Assembly (NCBI RefSeq): GCF_000378825.1
Contig: NZ_KB900388.1
Location: forward strand, 3,753,654 to 3,817,653
Origin: Salinispora vitiensis
GTDB taxonomy: Bacteria > Actinomycetota > Actinomycetes > Mycobacteriales > Micromonosporaceae
Direction: 5' to 3'
Length of the DNA stretch: 64,000 nucleotides
The stretch's first letter is position 1. Each line of letters begins with the position of its first letter. Positions 43,984-52,847 of this stretch are shown here, piece after piece. The translations under genes were made by a program, and so were the position numbers. Below the pieces are notes generated by a model. That model ran no database searches, was not told where the DNA came from, and saw nothing but the letters and a program-made list of their open reading frames with translations.

Positions 43984-44702
43984 GACTGCGGTCCCATCCG
44001 GTAGCCGATGCCCCGGACGGTGCGGATGAACCGGGGGCGGGCGGGGGTGTCGCCGAGCTTGCGGCGCAGATGGCCGATGTGCACGTCGACCAGGTGCTCG
44101 TCGCCCACCCACCCTTCACCCCACACCGCGGTGATCAACTCAGCGCGGCTCAACGCGACATTCGGTCGGCCGGACAGAACTGCCAGCAGATCGAACTCGG
44201 TGCGGGTGAGCGGCACGGGCACCTCGTCGAGGCGGGCTTCGCGGGCTGGCACGTCCACCGCCAGCGGACCGAACCGACGCGGTGCCGGCTCCGGCCGGTC
44301 GCGGGGCTGGCGTGGACGACGCCGCATCGCGGCCACCCGGGCGACAAGTTCTCGAGGGCTGAACGGCTTGGTGAGGTAGTCGTCCGCTCCAACCCCGGGC
44401 CCGGTCAGCTTGTCGGCCTCCTCGGTGCGGGCGGTCAGCATCACGATGTAGCAGTCGCTGAACGACCGCAACCGCCGGCATACCTCCACACCGTCGAGGC
44501 CGGGCAGCATCAGGTCCAGGACGACGACGTCGGGCTCGTCCGCCCGGGCGGCATCGAGCGCCGCCGGGCCGTCAAAGACGCAGCGCACCTGGTAGCCATC
44601 GCGCTCGAGATAGCTCGCCACGACCTTGGCGAGGCTCCGTTCGTCGTCGACGACCAGCACCCGTCCACTGCTGTCCTGATCCCTCGTGGCCGTGCCCCTC
44701 AC
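43980..44702 (-). CDS. OmpR-family response regulator
   Basis: 240 residues from GTG 44702, overlapping the upstream gene by GTGA. Receiver domain: VLVVDDERSLAKVV, phospho-acceptor in VVVLDLMLPGLDG, LTARTEEADKL, DDYLTKPFSPRELV. The winged-helix output ends LVDVHIGHLRRKLGD and RFIRTVRGIGYRMG. Cognate to the adjacent kinase. Confidence 0.94.
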   Translation of the reverse strand: MRGTATRDQDSSGRVLVVDDERSLAKVVASYLERDGYQVRCVFDGPAALDAARADEPDVVVLDLMLPGLDGVEVCRRLRSFSDCYIVMLTARTEEADKLTGPGVGADDYLTKPFSPRELVARVAAMRRRPRQPRDRPEPAPRRFGPLAVDVPAREARLDEVPVPLTRTEFDLLAVLSGRPNVALSRAELITAVWGEGWVGDEHLVDVHIGHLRRKLGDTPARPRFIRTVRGIGYRMGPQS

Positions 44703-45637
44703 TCCGGCGCGTACCGATCAGTCCAGGTAGCACCGCCGTCGGTGCTGGCTACGATCCGGTCCCCGGCGAGCGCGGCGAAGAGGGTGCCGTCCTGCACGGC
44801 GAAACTGTGCGGCTCGCCCGGCACCGCTCCGCGCCGCTGCCACTGCCCCCCGCCGTCCGACGACGACCAGACCGCCCCGTCCGCCGCGACCGCCCACACG
44901 CCGGTGTGGTCCCAGGCCAGCAGGCCGACAGCAGGAGCCTCCGGCACCCGCTGCCAGCCGCGGCCGCCGTCGGTGGAGCGCTGCAGGCCGTCGCGTCCGA
45001 CGGCGAGGACTGTCCCGCCGTCAGCCGGGCTGACCGCGAACGCGCCGATCGTCGTACGGGAACGGCGCTCCCACTCCCGCTGGTCGGCGCTGACCATGAA
45101 CTCGCCGTCGACCGAGTTGTAGCCGTAGACCGAGCCGTGAGCGACCTGGAGCCCGTGGAAGTCCGCCGTACCGGTAAGCGACTTCTCCCGCCAGGTCACG
45201 CCACCGTCGGTCGACTCGATCAGGCCCACGTTGGCCGGGCCGCGCGTGGAGTGGCCCGAGGCCAGGTAGTGCCCGGGGCCGACCATGGTGAAGCCCATCA
45301 GGTCCAGGTAGTCCTTTGACACGCGTACGGCGGTCCGTTGACCGTCGATGCGGTACAGCCCGACGTGCGTGGCGACATGCAGGGCGCCGCTACCCGGGTC
45401 GACCGCGATCCCGTGGACGTGCCCGAACGCGGAGCTTCCGGCACCGCCGGTGGTGGCACCGTTCGAAGGTCCCTGGCTGCGCAGAGCGAACACCACCACG
45501 GCGGTGAGCGTGGCCAGCACGGCCAGCGCCGCAATGATGATCATCCGCGGCGGTGCGGCCAGCGCACTGCGACCCTGCGACTTTGGCGCGGATCCGGACC
45601 TGCTGCGTGGTCGCATCTGCTGCGACGTCCTACTCAT
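44699..45637 (-). CDS. Membrane-anchored BNR-repeat protein (F510_1955-like 'glycosylhydrolase' family)
   Basis: 312 residues. One N-terminal membrane helix (MIIIAALAVLATLTAVVVFAL) after a basic segment; the rest is extracytoplasmic. The N-terminal signature FGHVHGIAVDPGSGALHVATHVGLYRI matches the F510_1955 family. Asp-box repeats recur: STDGGVTW, STDGGRGW, SSDGGGQW, STDGGATW, giving a beta-propeller. Despite the family name, hydrolase activity is unproven; the HVHG and DFHG His residues could bind metal. First gene of an operon with the two-component pair, divergent from the multicopper oxidase. Confidence 0.82.
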   Translation of the reverse strand: MSRTSQQMRPRSRSGSAPKSQGRSALAAPPRMIIIAALAVLATLTAVVVFALRSQGPSNGATTGGAGSSAFGHVHGIAVDPGSGALHVATHVGLYRIDGQRTAVRVSKDYLDLMGFTMVGPGHYLASGHSTRGPANVGLIESTDGGVTWREKSLTGTADFHGLQVAHGSVYGYNSVDGEFMVSADQREWERRSRTTIGAFAVSPADGGTVLAVGRDGLQRSTDGGRGWQRVPEAPAVGLLAWDHTGVWAVAADGAVWSSSDGGGQWQRRGAVPGEPHSFAVQDGTLFAALAGDRIVASTDGGATWTDRYAPE

Positions 45638-45846
45638 CGGCTACGTTCACTTCCTCATCCTTGCCTGACCCGGTGCAGGGTGGCCCCCGGCGCGGGATCA
45701 GGGTGACCTCTCGTCCCCATCAACCATGGCCCGAAGCCAGCGGAAAGACCCCTTCGGGGCCATGGAGATTCTCTGAAGAAGCGGCCCGATCACTACTCGC
45801 CGGGCGGGCCGTCGAAGACGCTGGTGGTGCACACGAAGGAGCCTCT

Positions 45847-47370
45847 ATGCCATCGCTGCTCACCCGCCGGCACGTGATCGCCGGGATCGCCGGGGCTGCC
45901 GGTCTCGCCGGCACCGCCGGAGTCGTCGCCGTCGCCGCCAACCGAAACACCCCGAAACTGGTCGACCCCCACTCCGAGGCCATCCACCGCGCCGAACTGG
46001 CCCGGCAACGCCCCGGCGCCGCCACCGTCCGCGCCACCCTCACCCCCCGTCCGGTGACCCTGGACCTTGGCGGCGTGACGGTCGACACCTGGGGGTACGC
46101 CGAGGACGCTCCCGCTCCGCTGATCAGGGCTAAGGCCGGTGACCGGCTCCGCGTCGACGTGGTCAACGAGTTGCCTGTGGACACCAGCGTGCACTGGCAC
46201 GGCATCGCGCTGCGCAACGACATGGACGGCGTCCCCGGGGTCACCCAGGACCCGATCGGCGCGGGCGGGCGGTTCACCTACGACTTCACCGCGCCCCACC
46301 CGGGAACCTACTTCTACCATCCGCACTCCGGGGTGCAACTCGACCGAGCGCTTTACGGCGTCCTGATTGTGGACGACCCGAATGACGCGGGCCGCTACGA
46401 CCAGGAGTGGATCGTCGTCCTGGACGACTGGGTCGACGGCACCGGGCACACCCCGGACGACGTGCTGGCCGCGCTCGGCGACGGCACCGCCGGGATGCAC
46501 GGCGGGCACGACACACCCGGCATGGACCACGGCGGGATGCCGATGGACGACGGCAACATGGAATCCATGACCTCGCCGTTGCTCGGCGGCGCGGGGGACG
46601 TCGACTACCCGCACTACCTGATCAACGGTCGGGTGCCGGCCGCCCCCGTCACGCTCACCGCCCAGCCCCGGCAGCGGGTACGCATCCGGCTGGTCAACGC
46701 CGCCTCCGACACCGCATTCCGGGTGGCGCTGGGCGAGCACCAGCTTACTGTCACGCACAGTGACGGGTTTCCGGTCGTTCCGGACGTCACTGACGCACTG
46801 GTCGTCGGGATGGGTGAGCGGGTCGACGTCGAGGTCGTCGTCGCCGACGGGGTGTTCCCCCTCGTCGCGGTCGCCGAGGGCAAGACGGGCCAGGCGCTCG
46901 CCGTGGTCCGGACCGGAGGCGGCAGCCCACCGTCAGCCGAGGTGCGCGCGGCCGAACTCGACCGCCGCGTCATTCTCACCAACCAGCTGCGGGCCGCGGA
47001 CAACGTACGGCTGCCCCAGCGCGAGCCGGACCGGACCCACGATCTGGTCCTCGGCGGCGGCATGATGCCCTACCGCTGGACCATCAACGGCAAGACCTTC
47101 ACCGACGCCGAGCCGCTCCTGGTCGGGGAGGGCGAACGGGTACGGCTACGGATGATCAACCAATCGATGATGTTCCACCCCATGCACGTGCACGGGCACA
47201 CCTTCGCCCTCGGCGACGGCGGCGCCCGCAAGGACACCGTCATCGTGACCCCGCACCAGACCGTCACTGTCGACCTCGACGCGGACAACCCAGGACAGTG
47301 GATGACCCACTGCCACAACATCTACCACGCCGAGACCGGCATGATGATTAACCTGGCGTACCAGCTGTGA
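45847..47370 (+). CDS. Multicopper oxidase (Tat-exported, Met-rich insert)
   Basis: 507 residues. Twin-Arg start LTRRHVIAGIAGAAGLAGTAG. All four copper-ligand motifs are intact: HWHG, HPHSG, HPMHVHGH, HCHNIYHAETGMM, giving T1 and T2/T3 sites. A His/Met-rich loop near residues 215-240 (GMHGGHDTPGMDHGGM) resembles the methionine-rich segments of CueO/CopA enzymes that bind Cu(I). Likely oxidises Cu(I) outside the membrane. GGAG lies upstream of ATG 45847. The 209-bp divergent region to the BNR gene holds the promoters. Confidence 0.92.
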   Translation: MPSLLTRRHVIAGIAGAAGLAGTAGVVAVAANRNTPKLVDPHSEAIHRAELARQRPGAATVRATLTPRPVTLDLGGVTVDTWGYAEDAPAPLIRAKAGDRLRVDVVNELPVDTSVHWHGIALRNDMDGVPGVTQDPIGAGGRFTYDFTAPHPGTYFYHPHSGVQLDRALYGVLIVDDPNDAGRYDQEWIVVLDDWVDGTGHTPDDVLAALGDGTAGMHGGHDTPGMDHGGMPMDDGNMESMTSPLLGGAGDVDYPHYLINGRVPAAPVTLTAQPRQRVRIRLVNAASDTAFRVALGEHQLTVTHSDGFPVVPDVTDALVVGMGERVDVEVVVADGVFPLVAVAEGKTGQALAVVRTGGGSPPSAEVRAAELDRRVILTNQLRAADNVRLPQREPDRTHDLVLGGGMMPYRWTINGKTFTDAEPLLVGEGERVRLRMINQSMMFHPMHVHGHTFALGDGGARKDTVIVTPHQTVTVDLDADNPGQWMTHCHNIYHAETGMMINLAYQL

Positions 47371-47458
47371 GCTGCCCGGACAACGGGACTGGTCCAGCCT
47401 GACGCGACGGTCCGACATAGCTGTGGTGCCGGGAGGGCCGCGTGGCTACTGTCGGGCC

Positions 47459-48403
47459 ATGCCGCTGAGTTCGCACGAGGTCGAGCTGTTCGAGCGCTCC
47501 AGGGCTCGGTTGGAGGCGATCGCCTACCGGCTGCTCGGCTCGGCGAGCGACGCCGAGGACGCGGTCCAGGAGACGTTTCTCCGGTGGCAGGCCGCCGACC
47601 GGACGACGGTCCGGACGCCCGAGGCGTGGCTGACGAGGGTGCTCACCAACCTCTGTCTCAACCAGCTCACCTCGGCGCGCGCCCGGCGCGAGCGGTACGT
47701 GGGCACCTGGCTGCCCGAGCCGTTGCTCCCCGGGGATCCGATGCTCGGCCCGGTCGACACCGTGGAGCAGCGGGAGTCGGTGTCGATGGCGGTGCTCGTC
47801 CTGCTGGAGCGGCTCTCGGCCAACGAGCGGGTGGTGTACGTGCTCCGGGCGGCGTTCGGCTACTCGCACGCTGAGATCGCCGAGTTCCTCGACCTCACCG
47901 AGTCGAACTGCCAACAGCTCTATCGGCGGGCGAAGCAGCATCTCAGCACCGGCCGGATCCGCGCGGAGGTGGACGCGACCAGCACGCGGAAGGTGGTCGA
48001 AGAGTTCCTCGTGGCCGCCACCAGTGGGGAGGTTGGGCGGCTCGTCGAGCTCCTGACCGCGGACGCGACGAGCGTCGGCGACGGTGGTGGCAAGGTTGCG
48101 GCCCGGACCACGCCGGTCGTCGGCGCGCTGGCGGTGGCGAGGTTCCTGCGCGGTCTCCTCGCTCCCACCCCCGTCAAACGCGACCGGATGGGTGGCCGAC
48201 CCGCTGTCCATGCCGGCGTTGTCAACGGTGGGCCCGCGGTGGTGGTCGTGCTCGACGACCGGGTCGTCGCCGTCATGGCCCTGCACCTGACCGGGGAGGG
48301 CATCGCGGCCATTCATACCCAGGTCAACCCCGACAAGCTCGCCCGCGCCACGCACCGCTGGTCCGCGGTCGAGCCCGGTGAACCCCTCATCGAAGCTTGG
48401 TGA
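47459..48403 (+). CDS. sigJ: ECF41-family RNA polymerase sigma factor (SigJ-like)
   Basis: 314 residues. Sigma region 2 (FERSRARLEAIAYRLLGSASDAEDAVQETFLRW) and region 4 (LSANERVVYVLRAAFGYSHAEIAEFLDLTESNCQQLYRRAKQHL) are followed by a SnoaL/NTF2-like C-terminal domain of ~110 residues, as in ECF41. The diagnostic DGGGK motif is present (VGDGGGKVAART). In this group the C-terminal domain replaces an anti-sigma factor. The adjacent oxidoreductase is the expected type of target. Confidence 0.92.
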   Translation: MPLSSHEVELFERSRARLEAIAYRLLGSASDAEDAVQETFLRWQAADRTTVRTPEAWLTRVLTNLCLNQLTSARARRERYVGTWLPEPLLPGDPMLGPVDTVEQRESVSMAVLVLLERLSANERVVYVLRAAFGYSHAEIAEFLDLTESNCQQLYRRAKQHLSTGRIRAEVDATSTRKVVEEFLVAATSGEVGRLVELLTADATSVGDGGGKVAARTTPVVGALAVARFLRGLLAPTPVKRDRMGGRPAVHAGVVNGGPAVVVVLDDRVVAVMALHLTGEGIAAIHTQVNPDKLARATHRWSAVEPGEPLIEAW

Positions 48404-48481
48404 CCTAGCTCACGGCGGGCTCCTGTCAGGAACCGCGTCGCTGTCCGGTTCAGGAGGCGGACGCATCGAGACAGGAGTGAG

Positions 48482-49663
48482 ATGATGGAACACCGCATCG
48501 TCGTCCTCGGGGCCGGCTACGCCGGAGCCGCCGCCGCCGGACGCCTCGCCCGGCGGCTGCACCCCGACAGCGTCGAGATCACTGTCGTCAACGCCGGGGC
48601 CGAGTTCGTCGAGCGGGTCCGGCTGCATCAGCTCGCGACCGGGCAGCGTCTCGCCCGCCGCCGGCTGCGCGACATCTACGCGGGTACGGACGTGCGGCTA
48701 CTCCTGGGGCGAGTCACCGCCGTTGATCTCGACCGCAGGGTCGTCGCGCTGGTGGATCAGCAGGGCGCGGACGAGATCAGCTACGACACCCTCGTCTACG
48801 CCCTCGGTAGCACCGGTACTGACCACGGGGTTCCCGGTGTCGCCGCGCACGCCTACGACATCGCCGGAAGGGAGTCCGCCCTGCGGCTGCGTGATCGTCT
48901 GGTTCGCCTCGGCGCCGGCGGGAACGTTCTGGTCGTTGGAGGTGGGCTGACCGGTCTCGAGGCCGCCACCGAGATCGCCGAGGCACGGCCGGACCTCGCC
49001 GTCGCGCTCGCCGCCCGCGGCGGCCTCGGTGACTGGCTGGACGGCGGGGCGCGGCGTCACCTGCGACGTGTCTGCGACCGGCTCGGCATCACCGTGCACG
49101 AGCAGACGAACATCGTCGGGGTCGACGCGGCCACCGCGGTTACCGGCGACGCCCGAACCGTTCCGGCTCAGGTGACCGTCTGGACGGCGGGCTTCGCCGT
49201 TCACCCCATCGCCGCCGCCACGCGCCTTGAGCTTGCCGAAACTGGACAGATTCGGGTCGATGCCACTATGCGGGCGGTCTCGCACCCCGAGGTGTATGCG
49301 ATCGGGGATGCCGCGTTCGCCGAGGGGCCCGGGGGCAAGCCGCTCCGGATGTCCTGCGCTGCCGGGATCCCGATGGGCTGGCAGGCCGCCGACGCGATCG
49401 CCGCGCGGCTGACCGGCCGGGAGGTGCCGGAACTCGCGTTCCGTTACTACAACCAGTGCGTCAGTCTCGGCCGGCGGGACGGGCTCGTCCAGTTCGTGAC
49501 CGCCGATGACCAGGCCAAGGCGTCGTTCCTCGCGGGGAGAGTGGCAGCCCGCTACAAGGAGATGTTCTGCAGGGGAGCGGCCTGGAGCGTCCGCCACCCC
49601 ACGCTGCTGCTACCGACCCGTCGCCGCCAGGCCAGCCTGAGCGGGCAGGAGACAATGCGATGA
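48482..49663 (+). CDS. FAD/NAD(P)-dependent oxidoreductase (NDH-2-like), partner of the ECF41 sigma factor
   Basis: 393 residues; two adjacent ATGs (48482 and 48485) after AGGAGTGAG. FAD-binding IVVLGAGYAGAAAAGRLARRL; NAD-binding NVLVVGGGLTGLEAATEIAE; C-terminal FAD contact VYAIGDAAFAEGPGG. It resembles type II NADH dehydrogenases but lacks an obvious C-terminal membrane-anchoring helix. ECF41 sigma factors typically control a neighbouring oxidoreductase, decarboxylase or epimerase gene; 78 bp separate the two. Confidence 0.88.
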   Translation: MMEHRIVVLGAGYAGAAAAGRLARRLHPDSVEITVVNAGAEFVERVRLHQLATGQRLARRRLRDIYAGTDVRLLLGRVTAVDLDRRVVALVDQQGADEISYDTLVYALGSTGTDHGVPGVAAHAYDIAGRESALRLRDRLVRLGAGGNVLVVGGGLTGLEAATEIAEARPDLAVALAARGGLGDWLDGGARRHLRRVCDRLGITVHEQTNIVGVDAATAVTGDARTVPAQVTVWTAGFAVHPIAAATRLELAETGQIRVDATMRAVSHPEVYAIGDAAFAEGPGGKPLRMSCAAGIPMGWQAADAIAARLTGREVPELAFRYYNQCVSLGRRDGLVQFVTADDQAKASFLAGRVAARYKEMFCRGAAWSVRHPTLLLPTRRRQASLSGQETMR

Positions 49664-49812
49664 GCCGCGGGGAGTAGACGACCGGTGCCCGGTCGCCGAG
49701 CTCACGGTGGGGCGCGGGCGGTAGGGGTGCTGTGGGGCTCGTGGCGCGTGGCTATCGGTGCGGTGAAAGATGCGCTCGACCCATCTGCACCGCTGGCGAT
49801 TATGGCGCACGG

Positions 49813-50538
49813 TTACCGATGTGTTTGCCCGTGTACGTGTGGTATGCCGGTAGCTGTGGGGTGGTCCGGTATGGCGGTGGGTGCGGGTATGGCGGCTGGG
49901 GGGCCGACTAGCTTGGTCAGTTCGGCGCTGAAGGCGTCGCCGACGGCGCGGATTTGGGCGCTGGCACCGTCGAGTTGGGTGGTGGCGCCTGCGACTGCGG
50001 CGAGGATGTTCCGGGCGATGGCGGCGAGGCGTTCGACTTGTTCGCGGTCGGCGGAGTACTGCTGCCCGGCGCGGACGCGGTAGGCGTGGGCGGCTGCTTC
50101 TGCCTCGCGGCGTGCCTCGACGACGACGCGTTCGGCTTGGCCACGTGCGTCGGTTTGCATGCTGCGGGCGTGGGTCTTGGCGTCGGCGATGAGTTGGTCG
50201 GCCTGTTGCTGGGCAGTGGCCAAGATGTTGATCGCCTCGTTGGAGAAGGCGCGTTGGCGGGCGGGTTCGGTGTCGATGTTCTGGTTGCGGAAGAAGCCGC
50301 GTAGTCGGTTGATTTCTGCGAGGTCGCGGGCATGGGTGCTGGTCCAGCGTTGCACTTCCTCGGCCATGCGGGCGAGGAAGGCCTCGACCTCGTCCGGGCG
50401 GTAGCCGCGGCGGGCGAGTGCGGTTTCGCGGAATCGCTGTCCCCGGATGTGTTCCGGGGACAGCGGTTGCCATCCGCGAGGCAGGGCTTGTTCCAGCCCG
50501 AGGTTAGGCCTGTCGTCGGGGTAGTTAGATGTGTTCAT
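49813..50538 (-). CDS. DivIVA-domain coiled-coil protein in the globin operon
   Basis: 241 residues from ATG 50538, an ATGA overlap with the flavohaemoglobin stop. A DivIVA-like segment RFRETALARRGYRPDEVEAFLARMAEEVQRW (~34-64) is followed by long heptad-like helices rich in Ala/Gln/Glu/Arg (ILATAQQQADQLIADAKTHA, RGQAERVVVEARREAEAAAH). It ends in a Pro/His-rich tail with TGIPHVHGQTHR. DivIVA proteins mark curved membrane and polar growth sites in actinomycetes, but the canonical N-terminal membrane-binding start is preceded here by ~30 extra residues. Why it is coupled to globins is unknown. Confidence 0.85.
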   Translation of the reverse strand: MNTSNYPDDRPNLGLEQALPRGWQPLSPEHIRGQRFRETALARRGYRPDEVEAFLARMAEEVQRWTSTHARDLAEINRLRGFFRNQNIDTEPARQRAFSNEAINILATAQQQADQLIADAKTHARSMQTDARGQAERVVVEARREAEAAAHAYRVRAGQQYSADREQVERLAAIARNILAAVAGATTQLDGASAQIRAVGDAFSAELTKLVGPPAAIPAPTAIPDHPTATGIPHVHGQTHR

Positions 50539-51725
50539 CGTGCGTACACCTCGGCGCGGTCGGCCACCGCAACGGTGGCTACGGAGTCGGGGCGGTAGGG
50601 GTCGTTGGTGCCGTCTTCGCTTCGGATCTGCTGCGGGGCGATACCGGCCTCGGCGAGGCGTTCGCGGCTGGTGGCGACCATTTCGGCTGGACCGCACACG
50701 TAGATGTCGTGCGCGTCCCAGCGGCCCATGCGTAGTGCGACATCCACGGCGTTACCGCGGTCAACACTGGCGGCGTGGGCGTCGTGAGACAGGGTGGGGA
50801 TGACGGTCAACCAGGGCATCTGCTGCGCCATGGATTCCAGGGCGGGCAGGTCGTACAGGTCGCCGCTTGTGCGGCCGCCGACGACGAGGGTGACTCGTCG
50901 TCGGCCGCCCTCGGCGGCGAGTTGTTCGGTCAGTGCCTTCAGGGGTGCCAGGCCGGTGCCGCCAGCGAGCAGTAAGAGGTCGCGGCCGGAGTCCGGGTCC
51001 AGGGTCAGGCTGTGCCCGATGGGCGCGCCGACGCGGACCTCGTCACCGTTGCGCAGCGACTGCACAATGGCGGTGGAGACCTCCCCACCCGGTACCGCCT
51101 TCACGTGCAGCTCGACCAGCCCATCGCGACGCGGAATGTTCGCCGGCGAGTAGTACCGCCAGAGGCGAAGCCGCGTCGGCACCTCGATCGCGCAGGACTG
51201 GCCGGGCAGGTACCAGTAGGGCATGGGCTGGTCCACCTGCAGCCGGACCACGGCCACATCCAGGCCCCGGCGCTCGTGTTCGACAACCAGCGCTTGCCAG
51301 TACGGGGGCTCGTTGCGGGTGGCCTCCGCCGCGGCATCACACATGACCTGCGCGACCAGGCCGTACGCCTCAGTCCACCCGGCGGCCAGGTCGGCGTCCC
51401 AGTCGGGGCCGAGGAACTGGCTGAGGGTGGCCAGTAACGCCTCCCCCACGGGCGGGTAGTGCTCGGGACGAACGTCGAAGCGCCGGTGGTCGCGGCCCAG
51501 CCCGCGCACGAAGGGCAGCATCACGTCTGGCTCACCAACCCTGGCGACAATGCGTCCAAGCGCGGTGACCAGCCGATCCCGCTGGCCCGCCATGGACGCC
51601 GGGAAGAGCTGTCGCAGCTGCGGGTTACGCGCGAACAAGGCCGCGTAGAAGTAGGCCGGCACCGAATCACCGTGCGCGACAACTCGAGCCCACGATGCTT
51701 GTAGCCGGTCAGGGTCCACCGTCAC
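50535..51725 (-). CDS. Flavohaemoglobin (globin-FAD-NAD reductase)
   Basis: 396 residues from GTG 51725, whose GTGA overlaps the upstream globin stop. Globin domain ~1-135: distal Tyr in AYFYAALFARNPQLRQLFP, proximal His in LGRDHRRFDVRPEHYPPVGEALL. Reductase: FAD-binding RLRLWRYYSPANIP, GGEVSTAIVQSLRNGDEVRVGAPIG, NAD-binding LLAGGTGLAPLKAL and YVCGPAEMV. Members turn NO into nitrate with O2. Slightly divergent from enteric Hmp (the usual RxYS FAD motif is RYYS). Middle gene of a three-gene overlapping operon. Confidence 0.9.
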   Translation of the reverse strand: MTVDPDRLQASWARVVAHGDSVPAYFYAALFARNPQLRQLFPASMAGQRDRLVTALGRIVARVGEPDVMLPFVRGLGRDHRRFDVRPEHYPPVGEALLATLSQFLGPDWDADLAAGWTEAYGLVAQVMCDAAAEATRNEPPYWQALVVEHERRGLDVAVVRLQVDQPMPYWYLPGQSCAIEVPTRLRLWRYYSPANIPRRDGLVELHVKAVPGGEVSTAIVQSLRNGDEVRVGAPIGHSLTLDPDSGRDLLLLAGGTGLAPLKALTEQLAAEGGRRRVTLVVGGRTSGDLYDLPALESMAQQMPWLTVIPTLSHDAHAASVDRGNAVDVALRMGRWDAHDIYVCGPAEMVATSRERLAEAGIAPQQIRSEDGTNDPYRPDSVATVAVADRAEVYAR

Positions 51726-52138
51726 GTCGACACGCCGGCCGCTGCTGGGTCGGAGTCGGCGCTTACGACGGTGGCTTGTAGCGCGGTAAGGGTCTCGGCT
51801 ACTGCCGCGAGGACATCGGCTGGAGCATGTTCGATGTACAGGCATGCGAGCAGGTAGTCGGCGACCGAGCGATACTGCGCATCCGTAATGGCAACTGGTT
51901 TATGCACTGTGGCAAGATCTCGACCGGTGTAGGCCTTGGGGCCATCGAGGACCTGCGACAGCAGCGCAGCCATGTGCCGTTTGAGTGGTGCTAAGTCTGT
52001 ATCGTGGAAGGTCGGACGCAGCAGCGAGTCGTCCAGGATTAGCGTGTAGAGCCGGTCCACGACTCGCGTCACGGTTGACGCGCCGCCAATTCGGTCGTAC
52101 ATCGATTCGGTCTTTTCTGGCTGCGTTGTTGTGGTCAT
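51722..52138 (-). CDS. Group I truncated haemoglobin
   Basis: 138 residues from ATG 52138 (AAGGCGG upstream). SMYDRIGGASTVTRVVDRLYTLILDDSLLRPTFHDTDLAPLKRHMAALLSQVLDG is a typical 2-over-2 globin start, with the Tyr in the B helix and FHDTD. The proximal His lies in DLATVHKPVAITDAQYRSV. Group I proteins bind O2 and NO and can detoxify NO. Its gene leads the operon with the flavohaemoglobin. Confidence 0.9.
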   Translation of the reverse strand: MTTTTQPEKTESMYDRIGGASTVTRVVDRLYTLILDDSLLRPTFHDTDLAPLKRHMAALLSQVLDGPKAYTGRDLATVHKPVAITDAQYRSVADYLLACLYIEHAPADVLAAVAETLTALQATVVSADSDPAAAGVST

Positions 52139-52444
52139 ATATCCGCCTTTAGTCGCAGAGATTGCGGGAACGGACGGGTGCCGGCATGGAGGTGTTGGGG
52201 CGCGGCGCCGCCAGATCTTTCGCACGCATTGCGGCCGTTTCCGGTTTGGAATTGCTTGCCTGGCAGCTTGAGTGTCCGGGTGTTGGCGTTTGTCCTCAAC
52301 CCTTGCTTTGCGTGATCGATCTGCCCCAGCGACGATAGTCGCAGCCGACCGGACGTGTCTACGTCCAAAATGCGGACAAACCTCTTTGCTTAGTCGATGT
52401 AGCTTGGCCTGGGACTGTACGTAGCTCCTCTGACAAGCATTGGG
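52139..52444. promoter_or_regulatory. Upstream region of the globin operon with a palindrome
   Basis: No gene supported. It contains GGACGT-N4-ACGTCC at 52351-52366, about 213 bp upstream of the truncated haemoglobin start, a candidate regulator site. The stretch is less G+C-rich than its surroundings. Confidence 0.4.
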
Positions 52445-52690
52445 TTGGTAGTCGGTTCGTAGGGCTTGGTAGACAACGTCGGATAGGCGTCGCTTCAGCG
52501 CGGGGAGGGCTTCCCGGTCGCCGTCCCCGGAGTTTTTGTGGCGTGAGGAGTTCCTTGACGGGTTGGTGGCATCGGGCCTGGGCTTATCGCGATGCGGTGC
52601 AGGGCGGCGTTGAGTTGGCGGTTGCCGGTGCGGCTGAGTGGCGTCGGCGCTGGACGCGCCGCCCGGGGGGTCGTGCATCGACTTCACTCG
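52445..52690 (-). pseudogene. IS110-family transposase C-terminal remnant
   Basis: On the minus strand, PLSRTGNRQLNAALHRIAI (from about 52645) is the signature of the IS110/IS116 C-terminal domain. After a frameshift the sequence resumes with GDREALPALKRRLSDVVYQALRTDY, again family-typical. The DEDD domain and Ser-containing part upstream are missing. No terminal repeats expected or seen. The remaining bases to 52847 hold only a GTAAC-N6-GTTAC inverted repeat (52736-52751). Confidence 0.75.
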
Positions 52691-52847
52691 GCCCCCTGGG
52701 TCTGGTCCGTGGAGTGACTGGCGCGGCGATTTGGTGTAACCACTGTGTTACGTTGACTTAACCGGTTTAGTTCAGTGCCAGTACGATACCAACTCGGCTC
52801 GACTGGGGGCCCACTGCCCCGATCCCGGCGGCGCCTACGGGTGCCCG

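Noticed and set aside
48404..48481. ECF41-type promoter (TGTCAC and CGTC) upstream of the oxidoreductase
   Set aside because: TGTCAG is present, but the only CGTC nearby is far too close, so the spacing does not fit.
52543..52761. Plus-strand ORF opposite the transposase remnant
   Set aside because: The minus strand explains the sequence (IS110 motifs); the plus frame has no recognisable features.
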